From contig DASYYH010000003.1 in NCBI GenBank assembly GCA_035934015.1, positions 372,001-436,000 on the forward strand: a DNA stretch of 64,000 bases, in the 5' to 3' direction. Below the pieces are notes generated by a model, which made no database searches, had not been told where the DNA came from, and saw only the letters and a list, made by a program, of their open reading frames with translations. Source of the stretch: Candidatus Acidiferrales bacterium. GTDB taxonomy: Bacteria > Acidobacteriota > Terriglobia > Acidiferrales > UBA7541. Positions 8,782-16,843 of this stretch are shown here, in pieces; position 1 is the first letter of the stretch; every line of letters starts with the position of its first letter. The translations under genes and the position numbers were made by a program.

Positions 8782-10311
8782 ATGCCACGACTGATTGAAT
8801 GCGTGCCGAATTTTTCTGAAGGGCGCGACGAAGCCAAAATTGATGCGCTGGTTGCCGCGATGCAATCCGTCGAAGGCGTCTACGTCCTCGACCGCGAAAG
8901 CGACGCAGATCACAACCGCTGCGTCATTACCTTGGCCGGTGAGCCTGAGCCGGTTGCGGAAGCGGCGCTGCGCGGCGTGGGCAAGGCGCTCGAACTTATC
9001 GACCTGACCAAACACTCAGGCGCACATCCGCGGCTTGGCGCGACGGACGTTGTGCCGTTTATCCCCGTTGACGGCGTGACTATCGAAGATTGCGTTACGC
9101 TCGCGAAAAAAATTGGGCAGGAAATCTGGAGCCGCTACAAGGTCCCGGTCTATTTTTACGAAGCTGCCGCCGCGCGGCCCGAACGCGCCAATCTTGAAAA
9201 TGTCCGCAAAGGACAATTCGAAGGCGTGCGTGAGGAGGTGCAGAAAAATCCCGACCGCGCGCCGGACATTGGCGAACCGCGTTTGCATCCGACGGCTGGA
9301 GCCGTGATCGTCGGCGCGCGAAAATTCCTGATCGCCTACAACATCAATCTGAATACGCCGGATGTTTCCATCGCCAACAAGATTGCGAAGGCCATTCGCT
9401 TTTCGAGCGGCGGCCTGCGCTACGTGAAATCCATGGGCGTGGACCTGCGCGCGCGGCATGTGGCGCAGGTGTCCATCAACATGACCGACTACGAGCAAAC
9501 GCCATTGCATCGCGTCTTCGAAATGGTGCGCATCGAAGCGGCGCGCTACGGTGTCTCTATTATTGGGAGCGAAATTGTCGGCCTGATTCCCAAACGCGCG
9601 ATTGAGATGACTGCGGATTTCTATTTGAAGTTCGAAAACTTTTCGGCGGCACAGGTTTTCGAAAACCGGCTGGCTGGGGCGCTGCGAGGAACGCCGCTCG
9701 AAACCGGCCCGGGGAAATTGGCTGCGCTGGCGCGGCCGTTTCTCGATGCCGTCGCCGAACCGACGGCGACGCCGGGAGGAGGCTCGGTCTCCGCGCTTGC
9801 GGGTGCGCTGGCCGCGAGCCTCGCGCAAATGGTCGCGGGACTCTCGCGCAAGAAAAAATCGCAGGCGGCATACGCGGATCGGCTCAGCCAGGCGGTCGCC
9901 GAGATGCACGCAGCCGCCGCGGAACTCGCAGAAGCCATCGACCGCGATGCGCGGTCGTATGACGCGGTTCTTGCCGCATTCAAGCTTCCCAAGGAAACGC
10001 CCGAAGAGGAGCGCCACCGGCAGGAAGAAATTCAGAAGGCGACGCGCGGCGCGGCGCAGGTTCCGATGAATGTCGCTCGTAAATCTTTGGAAATTTTCGA
10101 ACGGCTCGGGCAACTGGAAGCCATTTCCAGCGCTTCTATGCTTTCAGACCTTCGCGTAGCACGATTGATGGCCGCGGCTGGAGCGCGCGGCGCGCTTGCG
10201 AATGTGTCAATTAACCTGGATTCGATCACCGACGCATCATTCGTGGCCGCAATGCGCAAGGACATAGCGGAGATTGAATCGCGGCTGACGGCGAGCCGGA
10301 TGAGCGCGTAA
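8782..10311 (+). CDS. ftcD: Fused glutamate formiminotransferase / formimino-THF cyclodeaminase
   Basis: A 509-residue bifunctional folate enzyme. Residues 1-300 are the formiminotransferase (N-terminal LIECVPNFSEGRD, the HSGAHPRLGATDVVPF block, and FLIAYNINLNT). Residues from about 325 are the cyclodeaminase (EPTATPGGGSVSALAGALAA, then an all-helical region ending near DSITDASF). It moves the formimino group from formiminoglutamate to tetrahydrofolate, then releases ammonia to give 5,10-methenyl-THF. This completes the branch begun by hutI upstream. The fused form is best known from animals but also occurs in several bacteria. It is cytoplasmic. A GAGG stretch lies about 11 bases before the ATG. 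Confidence 0.93.
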   Translation: MPRLIECVPNFSEGRDEAKIDALVAAMQSVEGVYVLDRESDADHNRCVITLAGEPEPVAEAALRGVGKALELIDLTKHSGAHPRLGATDVVPFIPVDGVTIEDCVTLAKKIGQEIWSRYKVPVYFYEAAAARPERANLENVRKGQFEGVREEVQKNPDRAPDIGEPRLHPTAGAVIVGARKFLIAYNINLNTPDVSIANKIAKAIRFSSGGLRYVKSMGVDLRARHVAQVSINMTDYEQTPLHRVFEMVRIEAARYGVSIIGSEIVGLIPKRAIEMTADFYLKFENFSAAQVFENRLAGALRGTPLETGPGKLAALARPFLDAVAEPTATPGGGSVSALAGALAASLAQMVAGLSRKKKSQAAYADRLSQAVAEMHAAAAELAEAIDRDARSYDAVLAAFKLPKETPEEERHRQEEIQKATRGAAQVPMNVARKSLEIFERLGQLEAISSASMLSDLRVARLMAAAGARGALANVSINLDSITDASFVAAMRKDIAEIESRLTASRMSA

Positions 10312-10332
10312 CCGGACGGAGGGATTACGACC

Positions 10333-11325
10333 GTGAAATTCTGGGGCAACTGCAAAGCAATGACTTTCCTCGCGGGCGCCGCTCTGGCGTGCGCGATGCT
10401 CGCACCATTGCAAGTGAAAGCGAACACATTAGGGACCGATATCATCGGAATGTTCCCAAAAGACATGAGCGAGTTTGCGTACATCGACATGAAAGCCGCG
10501 CGGCAACTGCCGTGGTTTGCGCAACTGCAACAGCAGATGCTGCCTTCGAACTTTCGGGAGTTCGAAACGTTTTTGCGTTCGGCGGGAGTCAATCCGGATG
10601 CGCAAATCGATGAACTGGCCTGGGGCACGTCCTCAGCAACTTCGCAGCATCCGTATGAAATCGCGGGCGTCGCGCTAGGGTCATTTTCGCCTGATTCCAC
10701 GGAGGCGTCTTTTGCGCAGCAAAAGCTGCCCCATATTGATTTCCACGGCTACAAGCTCTGGGCGTTTGGCAGCGGCGCCGGTGCGAACGATATTCTCTTT
10801 TTCTTCCTCGACAGCAACACAGCCGCCTTCGGCCAGCGTGACATTTTGCAAAGGCTCATCAACGTTCATTTCGGCGCAGCCGAGAGCCTGCTGAATAATG
10901 ACGAGATTTTTCCGCTCATCAGCGCGGCGAATGGCAATGGCATGGTCTGGGCCGTGCTCGACAAAGCCAATACGCAACTGGCGCTGCATCAGCTTTTGCC
11001 GCAGGCGAGCCAGTTTCCGCAGGCCGCGGCGATTCTCAACCGCATTCGAAATATGGAGATCCACGTCCAGGCCGACGACGGCGTGGACGCAAAATTTCAG
11101 GCCGTGTGTGATTCTCCCGACGACGCCAATCAGCTGGCGGCAATGATGCAGGGCGGGATCATGATGCGGCGCTATCAAGTGCAACAAACGGATCCCGACC
11201 TCGCCAACATGCTTTCCAATGTGACGGTGGCTCCGTCCGGCGACAGCCTGAACGTCGATCTTCCTGTCAGCAATGATCAAATTGGCGCGTTGATTCGCAA
11301 CCGCGCCTTTGCGGTTCCCATGTAG
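10333..11325 (+). CDS. Exported protein of unknown function
   Basis: A 330-residue protein starting at GTG 10333 behind a GGAGGG site, 21 bases after ftcD. It has a signal peptide (hydrophobic MTFLAGAALACAMLAPL, cleavage probably near VKA-NT). The mature part begins with GMFPKDMSEFAYIDMKAAR and has alternating helices and strands but no motif that I recognise. The phrase about an element facing its own role as a substrate-independent structural protein (FAYIDMKAARQLPWF) recalls other acidobacterial secreted proteins of unknown role. It is probably the last gene of the hutI-ftcD transcript, but a role in histidine breakdown is not implied by its sequence. Confidence 0.65.
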   Translation: MKFWGNCKAMTFLAGAALACAMLAPLQVKANTLGTDIIGMFPKDMSEFAYIDMKAARQLPWFAQLQQQMLPSNFREFETFLRSAGVNPDAQIDELAWGTSSATSQHPYEIAGVALGSFSPDSTEASFAQQKLPHIDFHGYKLWAFGSGAGANDILFFFLDSNTAAFGQRDILQRLINVHFGAAESLLNNDEIFPLISAANGNGMVWAVLDKANTQLALHQLLPQASQFPQAAAILNRIRNMEIHVQADDGVDAKFQAVCDSPDDANQLAAMMQGGIMMRRYQVQQTDPDLANMLSNVTVAPSGDSLNVDLPVSNDQIGALIRNRAFAVPM

Positions 11326-11380
11326 TTGGCGCGCGCCGACCCCGGCGGGTTCGCTTTTTCCTTATTTTACGAGATAGATT

Positions 11381-11686
11381 CTACGAGCGCGCGGGATCGC
11401 TCTGGAAGTGTTTGACCAGGGGCGCAGAGGCAGACGGAACGGGGCCGTTTGCTGGTGCGACGACCCGAATTTCTATGCGGTCCTCGAAGGAATCGATCGC
11501 GACCTCGCAAAAAGCTTCCTTCGAACCGCCAGCCGACAGCTTACACTGGCATTCGCGCTCCGCTGCGAGGGCGAATTCGATCTGATCGGCTTTTCCTAAA
11601 CCGTGTTGATTGGAGATGTGCTCGATCGCGCCACGCAAGCCCGCGAATAGCCTTGGATCGTTGGTGATTTTGAATTCGATGTGCAT
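11381..11686 (-). CDS. RsbW-like (HATPase fold) protein with degenerate ATP site
   Basis: A 101-residue protein from ATG 11686. The opening MHIEFKITNDPRLFAGLRGA and the pattern EHISNQHGLGKADQIEFALAAE match the first half of anti-sigma/serine kinase domains (RsbW, HATPase_c_2). Where those proteins have the E-x-x-x-N box that binds ATP and magnesium, this one reads AERECQCKL, with no Asn. The C-terminus (IEIRVVAPA) keeps a late beta strand. It probably no longer binds nucleotide and may act by protein contact. It starts four bases after the stop of the Cys-rich gene at 11691-11870 and is almost surely its operon partner. A longer in-frame ORF to 11866 overlaps that gene and is unlikely. Confidence 0.6.
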   Translation of the reverse strand: MHIEFKITNDPRLFAGLRGAIEHISNQHGLGKADQIEFALAAERECQCKLSAGGSKEAFCEVAIDSFEDRIEIRVVAPANGPVPSASAPLVKHFQSDPARS

Positions 11687-11690
11687 CGTT

Positions 11691-11870
11691 TCAGCGTTCG
11701 CTCTGCTCCGCGAGGTGAAGCTCGCAGGCTTCCCGGCATTCGGGACAATAATACAGCCCATCGTCACACAGGCGGATATTGTGCTGCGACTGGCAGTACG
11801 TGCAATACTTATCGCACGTGCACTGCCCTTCCCTCTTGTCGCATTGCGCGCAGACGACCGGTGCACTCAT
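11691..11870 (-). CDS. 59-residue Cys-rich (zinc-ribbon-like) protein
   Basis: A short gene found by reading the frame opposite the RsbW-like ORF extension. It begins MSAPVVCAQC and contains ten cysteines as pairs: C7/C10, C17/C19, C23/C26, C35, C42/C45 and C49, with His residues between. The spacing (CAQC, CTC, CTYC, CPEC) suggests two small zinc-binding knuckles. The ATG follows GGAG by six bases. The stop is separated from the next start by four bases. It is probably a small cytoplasmic zinc protein that partners with, or regulates, the RsbW-like product. Family and function are not recognised. Confidence 0.6.
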   Translation of the reverse strand: MSAPVVCAQCDKREGQCTCDKYCTYCQSQHNIRLCDDGLYYCPECREACELHLAEQSER

Positions 11871-12080
11871 GGGATTCTCCGCACCCCGACAAGCTCAATA
11901 TAGGGCAACGGCACACATGCGACAAGCAACTTCTCCGTCTCTGTTATTCTGGCGTGCAACGCGCGGTAAACATTCGTTTCACTCGATCCAGCCAGCCCTT
12001 TGACGCCCGCCGGATGGCATTCGTTGCCTGACGCGATCGGCCTGTTGCAGCGAGCGCTTCACGGTTATTATCGGACGGAT

Positions 12081-12569
12081 ATGAAATTTTCAGTTCGCGA
12101 CTACCAGCCAAAAGATTTCGACACGCTCTATCTGGTTGATCGTGCCTGCTACGAACCGGAAATCGCTTACACGCGCGAAGAGCTTCGCTGGTATCTCCAT
12201 CTGCCTTCGGCAGACTGCCTGGTTGCCGAGGCACGGCTTTCCGCGAAGAGCCTGGCCAGTCAAATTGCCGGGTTTGTCATCGTGGCAAGCCAGAGGACTC
12301 ACGGCCACGTCATCACAATGGATGTCGTCGAAAACTTTCGCCGCGGAGGAGTGGGAACCTCTCTGTTGCGCGAAGCCGAGGCCAGGCTCGTTCGGCGCGG
12401 GGTCAGCGAGGTATGGCTGGAAACGGCAACGAACAACGATCCCGCGATTGCCTTCTGGCACAAGCATGGCTATCGTACATGCGGCCGCATTCGCAATTAT
12501 TATCCGGGCGGGCTCGGCGCGTTCTCGATGTCGAAGCCTCTACCCAATTCCGCGGCCGAGGAGAATTGA
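12081..12569 (+). CDS. GNAT-family N-acetyltransferase, RimI-like
   Basis: A 162-residue protein from ATG 12081 (MKFSVRDYQPKDF); an upstream extension to 12000 looks non-coding. It shows the GNAT core: VITMDVVENFRRGGVGTSLL, with the acetyl-CoA pyrophosphate motif RRGGVG near residue 93, then EVWLETATNNDPAIAFWHKHGY, the usual alpha4/beta6 region. RimI-type enzymes acetylate the N-terminus of ribosomal protein S18, but many relatives have other substrates, so the target is not assigned. The stop lies three bases before the TTG start of uppP, suggesting co-translation. Confidence 0.85.
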   Translation: MKFSVRDYQPKDFDTLYLVDRACYEPEIAYTREELRWYLHLPSADCLVAEARLSAKSLASQIAGFVIVASQRTHGHVITMDVVENFRRGGVGTSLLREAEARLVRRGVSEVWLETATNNDPAIAFWHKHGYRTCGRIRNYYPGGLGAFSMSKPLPNSAAEEN

Positions 12570-12572
12570 AAA

Positions 12573-13427
12573 TTGCTGCACCTCTATCAGGCGATCCTTC
12601 TGGCGATTATTCAAGGACTGACGGAATTTCTCCCTGTCAGTTCAACCGCGCACTTAATCCTGTTCCCGTGGCTCGCGGGGTGGCCCGATCCGGGCCTCGC
12701 GTTCGACGTCGCCTTGCACGTGGGCACGCTTTTCGCCGTGCTCCTTTACTTCCTTCGCGACTGGACGGAATTGATCGCCGCGGGCCTCGGGTTTCATTAT
12801 CCGCGAGGCGCGAGCTACGAGTACATCGAACACCAGCGGAAAATGTTCTGGTATCTGGTCGCGGGAACAATCCCGGCGGCGATTGTGGGAGTGCTTTTTC
12901 AGCATCGGATTGAAGACCGGCAGGGAGAGTCCTGGTACATTTTGGCAATTGCTGGCGCGCTGATTGCCGTGGGTCTGCTGATGTGGTATGGCGAATATGC
13001 CGGGCGCCTCGACCGTCCGATGGAGCGCGTGAATTTCGTCGATGCCGTGATTATTGGCCTTTCGCAAGCGTGCGCGCTTTTCCCAGGCGTGTCTCGCTCC
13101 GGAGCGACAATCACGACGGGACTTTTCCGTGGGCTGACACGCGAGGCTGCGGCGCGATTCTCATTCATTCTCTCCACTCCCATCATTGCCGGCGCCGCTG
13201 TCGTGGAGCTTCCCAAACTAATGAAGATGCACCGCGCCGGGACGCTTCTTCTGCCGATGTCCACAATCGCAATCAGCGTGGCCGTTTCGGCGATTGTGGG
13301 CATGATTGTGATTGCTTTTTTCCTGCGTTATCTGCAAGTACGAACGCTGAAAATATTTATTTACTACCGGATTCTGCTCGGTATAGTTATCCTGTTGCTG
13401 GTGTTCCTCCACATGGGTCACGCGTGA
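12573..13427 (+). CDS. uppP: Undecaprenyl-diphosphatase
   Basis: A 284-residue polytopic membrane enzyme of the BacA/UppP family. It dephosphorylates undecaprenyl diphosphate to recycle the lipid carrier for peptidoglycan and other surface polymers. The two signature regions are QGLTEFLPVSSTAHL (residues 11-25) and PGVSRSGATITTG (about residues 172-184); both carry the acidic and Ser/Arg residues of the active site. The start is TTG with GGAG upstream, three bases after the acetyltransferase stop. About eight membrane segments are visible. Length (typical 260-285) is normal. The ftsK gene follows after 56 bases. Confidence 0.95.
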   Translation: MLHLYQAILLAIIQGLTEFLPVSSTAHLILFPWLAGWPDPGLAFDVALHVGTLFAVLLYFLRDWTELIAAGLGFHYPRGASYEYIEHQRKMFWYLVAGTIPAAIVGVLFQHRIEDRQGESWYILAIAGALIAVGLLMWYGEYAGRLDRPMERVNFVDAVIIGLSQACALFPGVSRSGATITTGLFRGLTREAAARFSFILSTPIIAGAAVVELPKLMKMHRAGTLLLPMSTIAISVAVSAIVGMIVIAFFLRYLQVRTLKIFIYYRILLGIVILLLVFLHMGHA

Positions 13428-13483
13428 TAGCGCCCACGCTCCCCATGCGATACTGAGGCCTTCCCCACAGCCCAGGAGAGCTT

Positions 13484-15811
13484 GTGCGCATATTCGAACC
13501 AACTGAAAATCGCCGCGTCAACGAATTGATCGGATTTGTCGGCATCACGCTTGCCGCCTTGCTGGCGTTGAGCCTGCTTTCCTATTCGCCGCAGGATGCG
13601 TCATTCAACGTTTCTGCCGTGCCGCCGGTCTCCGGCCCGTCGCATAACTGGATCGGGCCTGCCGGCGCGTACACTGCGGATTTGTTTTTCCAGGCGCTCG
13701 GCTACGCGGCATTTCTCTTCCCCGTAGGAATTTTTCTCGTTGCACTGCGCTGGTTTCGCAGCAAAGCGATTGCCGCGCCTATCGCCAAGCTGATCGGCTG
13801 CGCGCTATTCGCATTTTCGCTGCCGGCAGAATTCTCGCTGATCGGCGTGCCGGACGTTCGCGGCGCGCTGCCGCCGGGGGGAATGTTTGGCGAGCTGCTG
13901 TCTCATGGCCTGCGCGCCGTATTCAATTCCGTTGGCGCACACATGGTCGCGCTGGCCTGCATTTTTGCAGGGCTTTTCCTGACGACGCATTTCACGTTTG
14001 AAGGCACAGCAAAGAAAATGGGCGGGCCGCTCGGCGCCGAAGGATTCATCGGCCGCCACATTTACGCCCTCATCGACCGCTTCAAGGATTGGCGCGAAGC
14101 GCGCGAGTCGGAGAAGCTTCGTAAGCGCGTGGAAGAAATCAAGATTGCCGGACGCCCCGCCGTTCCCACGCAAGTGAAATCATCGAAAGCTGCGCTGGAG
14201 GAAGAGACGGAAGCGGAGGAAGCGCCCGCGTCCTCGCGCACTGCGCCTGTAATCACATTCAGCGAGCGACTGGATTCCGCGCCAGCGCGCAAATCCGCAA
14301 GCGAGCCGAAGATTGCAAAAGGCAAGACTTCGTTTCGCCTGCCTTCGCCAGCGCTGCTGCATCAGGCGGAGCGCAGCGAGCGCATGACGGAATCCGAGCT
14401 AAAAGAATACGCCCGCGCCATCGAACAGAAATGCGCGGAATTCGACGTCGCCGGTCACATTACGCAGATCAATCCCGGCCCGGTGGTCACGACGTTCGAG
14501 TTGAAGCCTGAGGCAGGAATCAAATACAGCCGCATCACTGGCCTCGCTGACGATCTTTGCCTGGCGCTGAAGGCAGAGTCAATTCTTATCGAGCGCATTC
14601 CGGGTAAATCCACGGTCGGCATCGAAGTTCCCAATCCGCATCGCGAGACCATCGCGCTGCGCGAAGTGATCGAGTCGCAGGAATTTTCGCATGCAGGCAC
14701 GAAGCTGGCGCTGCCGCTCGGCAAGAACCTCGTCGGCCAGATTCGCGCGGCGGATCTGGCGCAGATGCCGCACTTGCTCATCGCCGGCGCCACGGGAACG
14801 GGCAAGAGCGTGTTCATCAATTCGATGATCATGGGCATGCTCTATAAATGCACGCCTGACGAAATGAAGCTCGTGCTCGTCGATCCCAAGCGCATCGAGC
14901 TTGGACTCTACGAAGACATCCCGCATTTGTTCACGCCCGTAGTCACGGATCCCAAAGTCGCGTCCAACGTCCTGCGCAACGCCACGCGCGAAATGGAGCG
15001 GCGGCTGAAGCTTCTCGCACAGCGCGGCGTCCGCAACATCGAGCAGTACAACCGCGCGTTCGACAAAGGCCAGTCGCTTTCGCTTTTCGACGAGACCGAA
15101 GAGACCGAGCACAAGCCGCTGCCCTACATCGTCATCGTCATCGACGAACTAGCTGATTTGATGATGGTAGATACAACCAACGTCGAGGAATCCATCACGC
15201 GCCTGGCACAAATGGCGCGCGCCGTCGGCATTCATTTGATTCTCGCCACGCAGCGGCCGTCGGTTGACGTCATCACCGGCCTCATCAAGGCGAATTTTCC
15301 GGCGCGCATTTCCTTCCGCGTCGCCAGCAAGGTGGACTCGCGCACGATTCTCGACACCAATGGCGCGGAATCTCTCCTTGGCCGCGGCGACATGCTTTAT
15401 TTGCCTGCCGGTTCATCGCGCATCCATCGCATTCACGGGCCGCTGGTCACGGAGTCGGAAGTCGCCGCCGTCTGCGAATTCTGGCGCGAGCAGGCCAAGG
15501 CGATTTACAACGAAGAGTTGCTCAAGCCGCCGAAGGACGAGAACGCATCCGGCAATTCCGATGCGGATGCCGGTGGCGCGGACGATGTGGATGACGATCT
15601 CTATCAAGAGGCCGTGCGCGTCGTCTGCGAAATGGGCCGCGCTTCGACTTCCACGCTGCAGCGGCGACTGCGCGTCGGCTACGGCCGCGCCGCGCGTTTA
15701 ATCGACATCATGGAGAAGGACGGCATCGTCGGCCCACCGGATGGCTCGCGCCCGCGCGAAGTCTTGAAGAAAAAAGACTGGATGCGCGAATTCGACGAAT
15801 CGATGAAATAG
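13484..15811 (+). CDS. ftsK: DNA translocase FtsK/SpoIIIE
   Basis: A 775-residue septal DNA pump that moves chromosome ends during division and activates dimer resolution. Residues 15-160 hold four membrane segments. A charged linker follows at about 195-290. The motor domain has Walker A GATGTGKS at residues 435-442 and Walker B YIVIVIDELADL near residue 550. The C-terminal gamma winged helix (YQEAVRVVCEMGRASTSTLQ, then RRLRVGYGRAARLID) reads polarity sequences in DNA. The start is GTG 13484 with GGAG five bases away. The linker is short compared with E. coli, as in many bacteria. tRNA-Phe follows downstream. Confidence 0.95.
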   Translation: MRIFEPTENRRVNELIGFVGITLAALLALSLLSYSPQDASFNVSAVPPVSGPSHNWIGPAGAYTADLFFQALGYAAFLFPVGIFLVALRWFRSKAIAAPIAKLIGCALFAFSLPAEFSLIGVPDVRGALPPGGMFGELLSHGLRAVFNSVGAHMVALACIFAGLFLTTHFTFEGTAKKMGGPLGAEGFIGRHIYALIDRFKDWREARESEKLRKRVEEIKIAGRPAVPTQVKSSKAALEEETEAEEAPASSRTAPVITFSERLDSAPARKSASEPKIAKGKTSFRLPSPALLHQAERSERMTESELKEYARAIEQKCAEFDVAGHITQINPGPVVTTFELKPEAGIKYSRITGLADDLCLALKAESILIERIPGKSTVGIEVPNPHRETIALREVIESQEFSHAGTKLALPLGKNLVGQIRAADLAQMPHLLIAGATGTGKSVFINSMIMGMLYKCTPDEMKLVLVDPKRIELGLYEDIPHLFTPVVTDPKVASNVLRNATREMERRLKLLAQRGVRNIEQYNRAFDKGQSLSLFDETEETEHKPLPYIVIVIDELADLMMVDTTNVEESITRLAQMARAVGIHLILATQRPSVDVITGLIKANFPARISFRVASKVDSRTILDTNGAESLLGRGDMLYLPAGSSRIHRIHGPLVTESEVAAVCEFWREQAKAIYNEELLKPPKDENASGNSDADAGGADDVDDDLYQEAVRVVCEMGRASTSTLQRRLRVGYGRAARLIDIMEKDGIVGPPDGSRPREVLKKKDWMREFDESMK

Positions 15812-15838
15812 CCCTCATTTCGCGCAATTCAATCCGAA

Positions 15839-15867
15839 TTGACACGCCTGCCGCGCGTCCGTAAGAT
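15839..15867 (+). promoter_or_regulatory. Sigma70-type promoter for tRNA-Phe
   Basis: A perfect TTGACA -35 box at 15839-15844 is followed by a 17-base spacer and TAAGAT at 15862-15867. The predicted start is about nine bases before the tRNA. It lies just after the ftsK stop, so the tRNA has its own promoter. Confidence 0.75.
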
Positions 15868-15882
15868 GATTAGACGTCCCGT

Positions 15883-15957
15883 GCCGAGGTAGCTCACCGG
15901 TAGAGCGCGGCCCTGAAAAGGCCGGCGTAGGCAGTTCAACTCTGCCCCTCGGCACCA
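15883..15957 (+). tRNA. tRNA-Phe (anticodon GAA)
   Basis: A complete cloverleaf: acceptor GCCGAGG pairs with CCTCGGC, the D arm contains GCTC/GAGC, the anticodon stem CGGCC/GGCCG closes a loop CTGAAAA with GAA at positions 34-36, and the T arm is GGCAG-TTCAACT-CTGCC. The 3' CCA is encoded (ACCA at 15954-15957). Confidence 0.95.
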
Positions 15958-15990
15958 CTTTCACCGCAAGTGTTTTCCCACGGCCAGTTG

Positions 15991-16383
15991 CTAGTGCTCG
16001 ATCTGGCGGCCAATTTCCCAATGGTGCCCGAAGGGGTCAATCACGCGCCCCACTCGCCAGCCATGTTCTTCGTTCACCGGGTAAACTTCCGATGCGCCGG
16101 CGGCCAGCGCTCGATTGAAGACCGCGTCCGGGTCCGCGACAGTCAGTATGATTCGCACGGTGCAGCCCTTCAAGCCTTCCGGACTGATGTTGCCATTCTC
16201 CGGCGATTCGTCGCTGAGCCAAAATTCCGCGCCGTCAATGGACATTCGGGACACGATTTCGCCATCCGGCGATTCCACGTGGTGTAGCTCGATAGCTCCA
16301 AACGCGGCTTTGTAGAACTCAATCGCGCGTTTGCCGCGGCGAACTTCAAGCCAAGGAGCAATTGCCGTTGTAGTATTTCGCAT
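15991..16383 (-). CDS. VOC-family (glyoxalase/PhnB-like) protein
   Basis: A 130-residue protein of the vicinal oxygen chelate fold. It shows the paired beta-alpha-beta-beta-beta modules: IAPWLEVRRGKRAIEFYKAAFGA at the N-terminus and the C-terminal DPFGHHWEIGRQIEH typical of PhnB-like members. The central LWLSDESPENG and VRIILTVADPDAVF also fit. Members include metalloenzymes and resistance proteins; the substrate is not predictable. A GGAG site precedes the ATG. It is the last gene after pntB and the monooxygenase-like gene on this strand and may be read from the same transcript. Confidence 0.85.
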   Translation of the reverse strand: MRNTTTAIAPWLEVRRGKRAIEFYKAAFGAIELHHVESPDGEIVSRMSIDGAEFWLSDESPENGNISPEGLKGCTVRIILTVADPDAVFNRALAAGASEVYPVNEEHGWRVGRVIDPFGHHWEIGRQIEH

Positions 16384-16432
16384 CCCGAATCTCTCCTTCG
16401 AGGCGCCGAGCTTCCTTCGTGTAGGTCTGGAT

Positions 16433-16503
16433 CAGACTTCCTTGAGGGCCCGGATCATCTGGGTGCTCACACCTTAAGCGTCGCCGAAGGCCATGTGCGT
16501 GTT
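16433..16503 (-). repeat. Duplicated copy of the pntB 3' end
   Basis: These 71 bases align without gaps to 16845-16915, the last codons of pntB, with 10 mismatches. Read on the minus strand the copy encodes NTHMAFGDA, then TAA where pntB has CAA, then GVSTQMIRALKEV and the same TGA stop. The gene at 16474-16800 uses the first part as its own C-terminus. It is a decayed partial gene copy. Confidence 0.85.
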
Positions 16504-16800
16504 TGCGCGCACCTCGTAGTGCATTGCAACGGCCTCGATTCTGGAGAGTAGCGCTTTCGCTTCGGGTTCGAAGACCGGAACCGAATAATCCGGGCCTGCA
16601 AATCGCTTCACTGCCTCCAGAGAGTCGAACAGGTTGACCACCACGAACTCCGCTTCGTTTGGGCCGTCGCAGCGAAACACGTATCCGCCTCGATAGCCTT
16701 CGATGGCCCGCATGCCGGGAAGCATTTTGTTCTTCAGAAGAGCCTCGTAGGCGTCCGCGTTGGGGATTTTAGTCCAGCCTCGCCAGTGGCGTGCAATCAT
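16474..16800 (-). CDS. Antibiotic biosynthesis monooxygenase (ABM)-like protein with a PntB-derived tail
   Basis: A 108-residue protein. Residues 1-98 fit the ABM dimeric ferredoxin-like fold: MIARHWRGW, a helix ADAYEALLKNKMLPGM, GYVFRCDG, then EFVVVNLFDSLEAVKRFAG and the usual ending HYEV. Relatives are small oxygenases or stress proteins acting on quinone- or haem-like substrates, or of unknown role. The final nine residues NTHMAFGDA are identical, apart from one substitution, to the PntB stretch NTHMVFGDA, and come from the duplicated DNA at 16433-16503. ATG 16800 is preceded by GGAG. It lies just after pntB on the same strand. Confidence 0.75.
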   Translation of the reverse strand: MIARHWRGWTKIPNADAYEALLKNKMLPGMRAIEGYRGGYVFRCDGPNEAEFVVVNLFDSLEAVKRFAGPDYSVPVFEPEAKALLSRIEAVAMHYEVRANTHMAFGDA

Positions 16801-16843
16801 GTTCGTTCTCCTTGCTCTCCGCCGTTGGAAGTCTGTACGCGTT

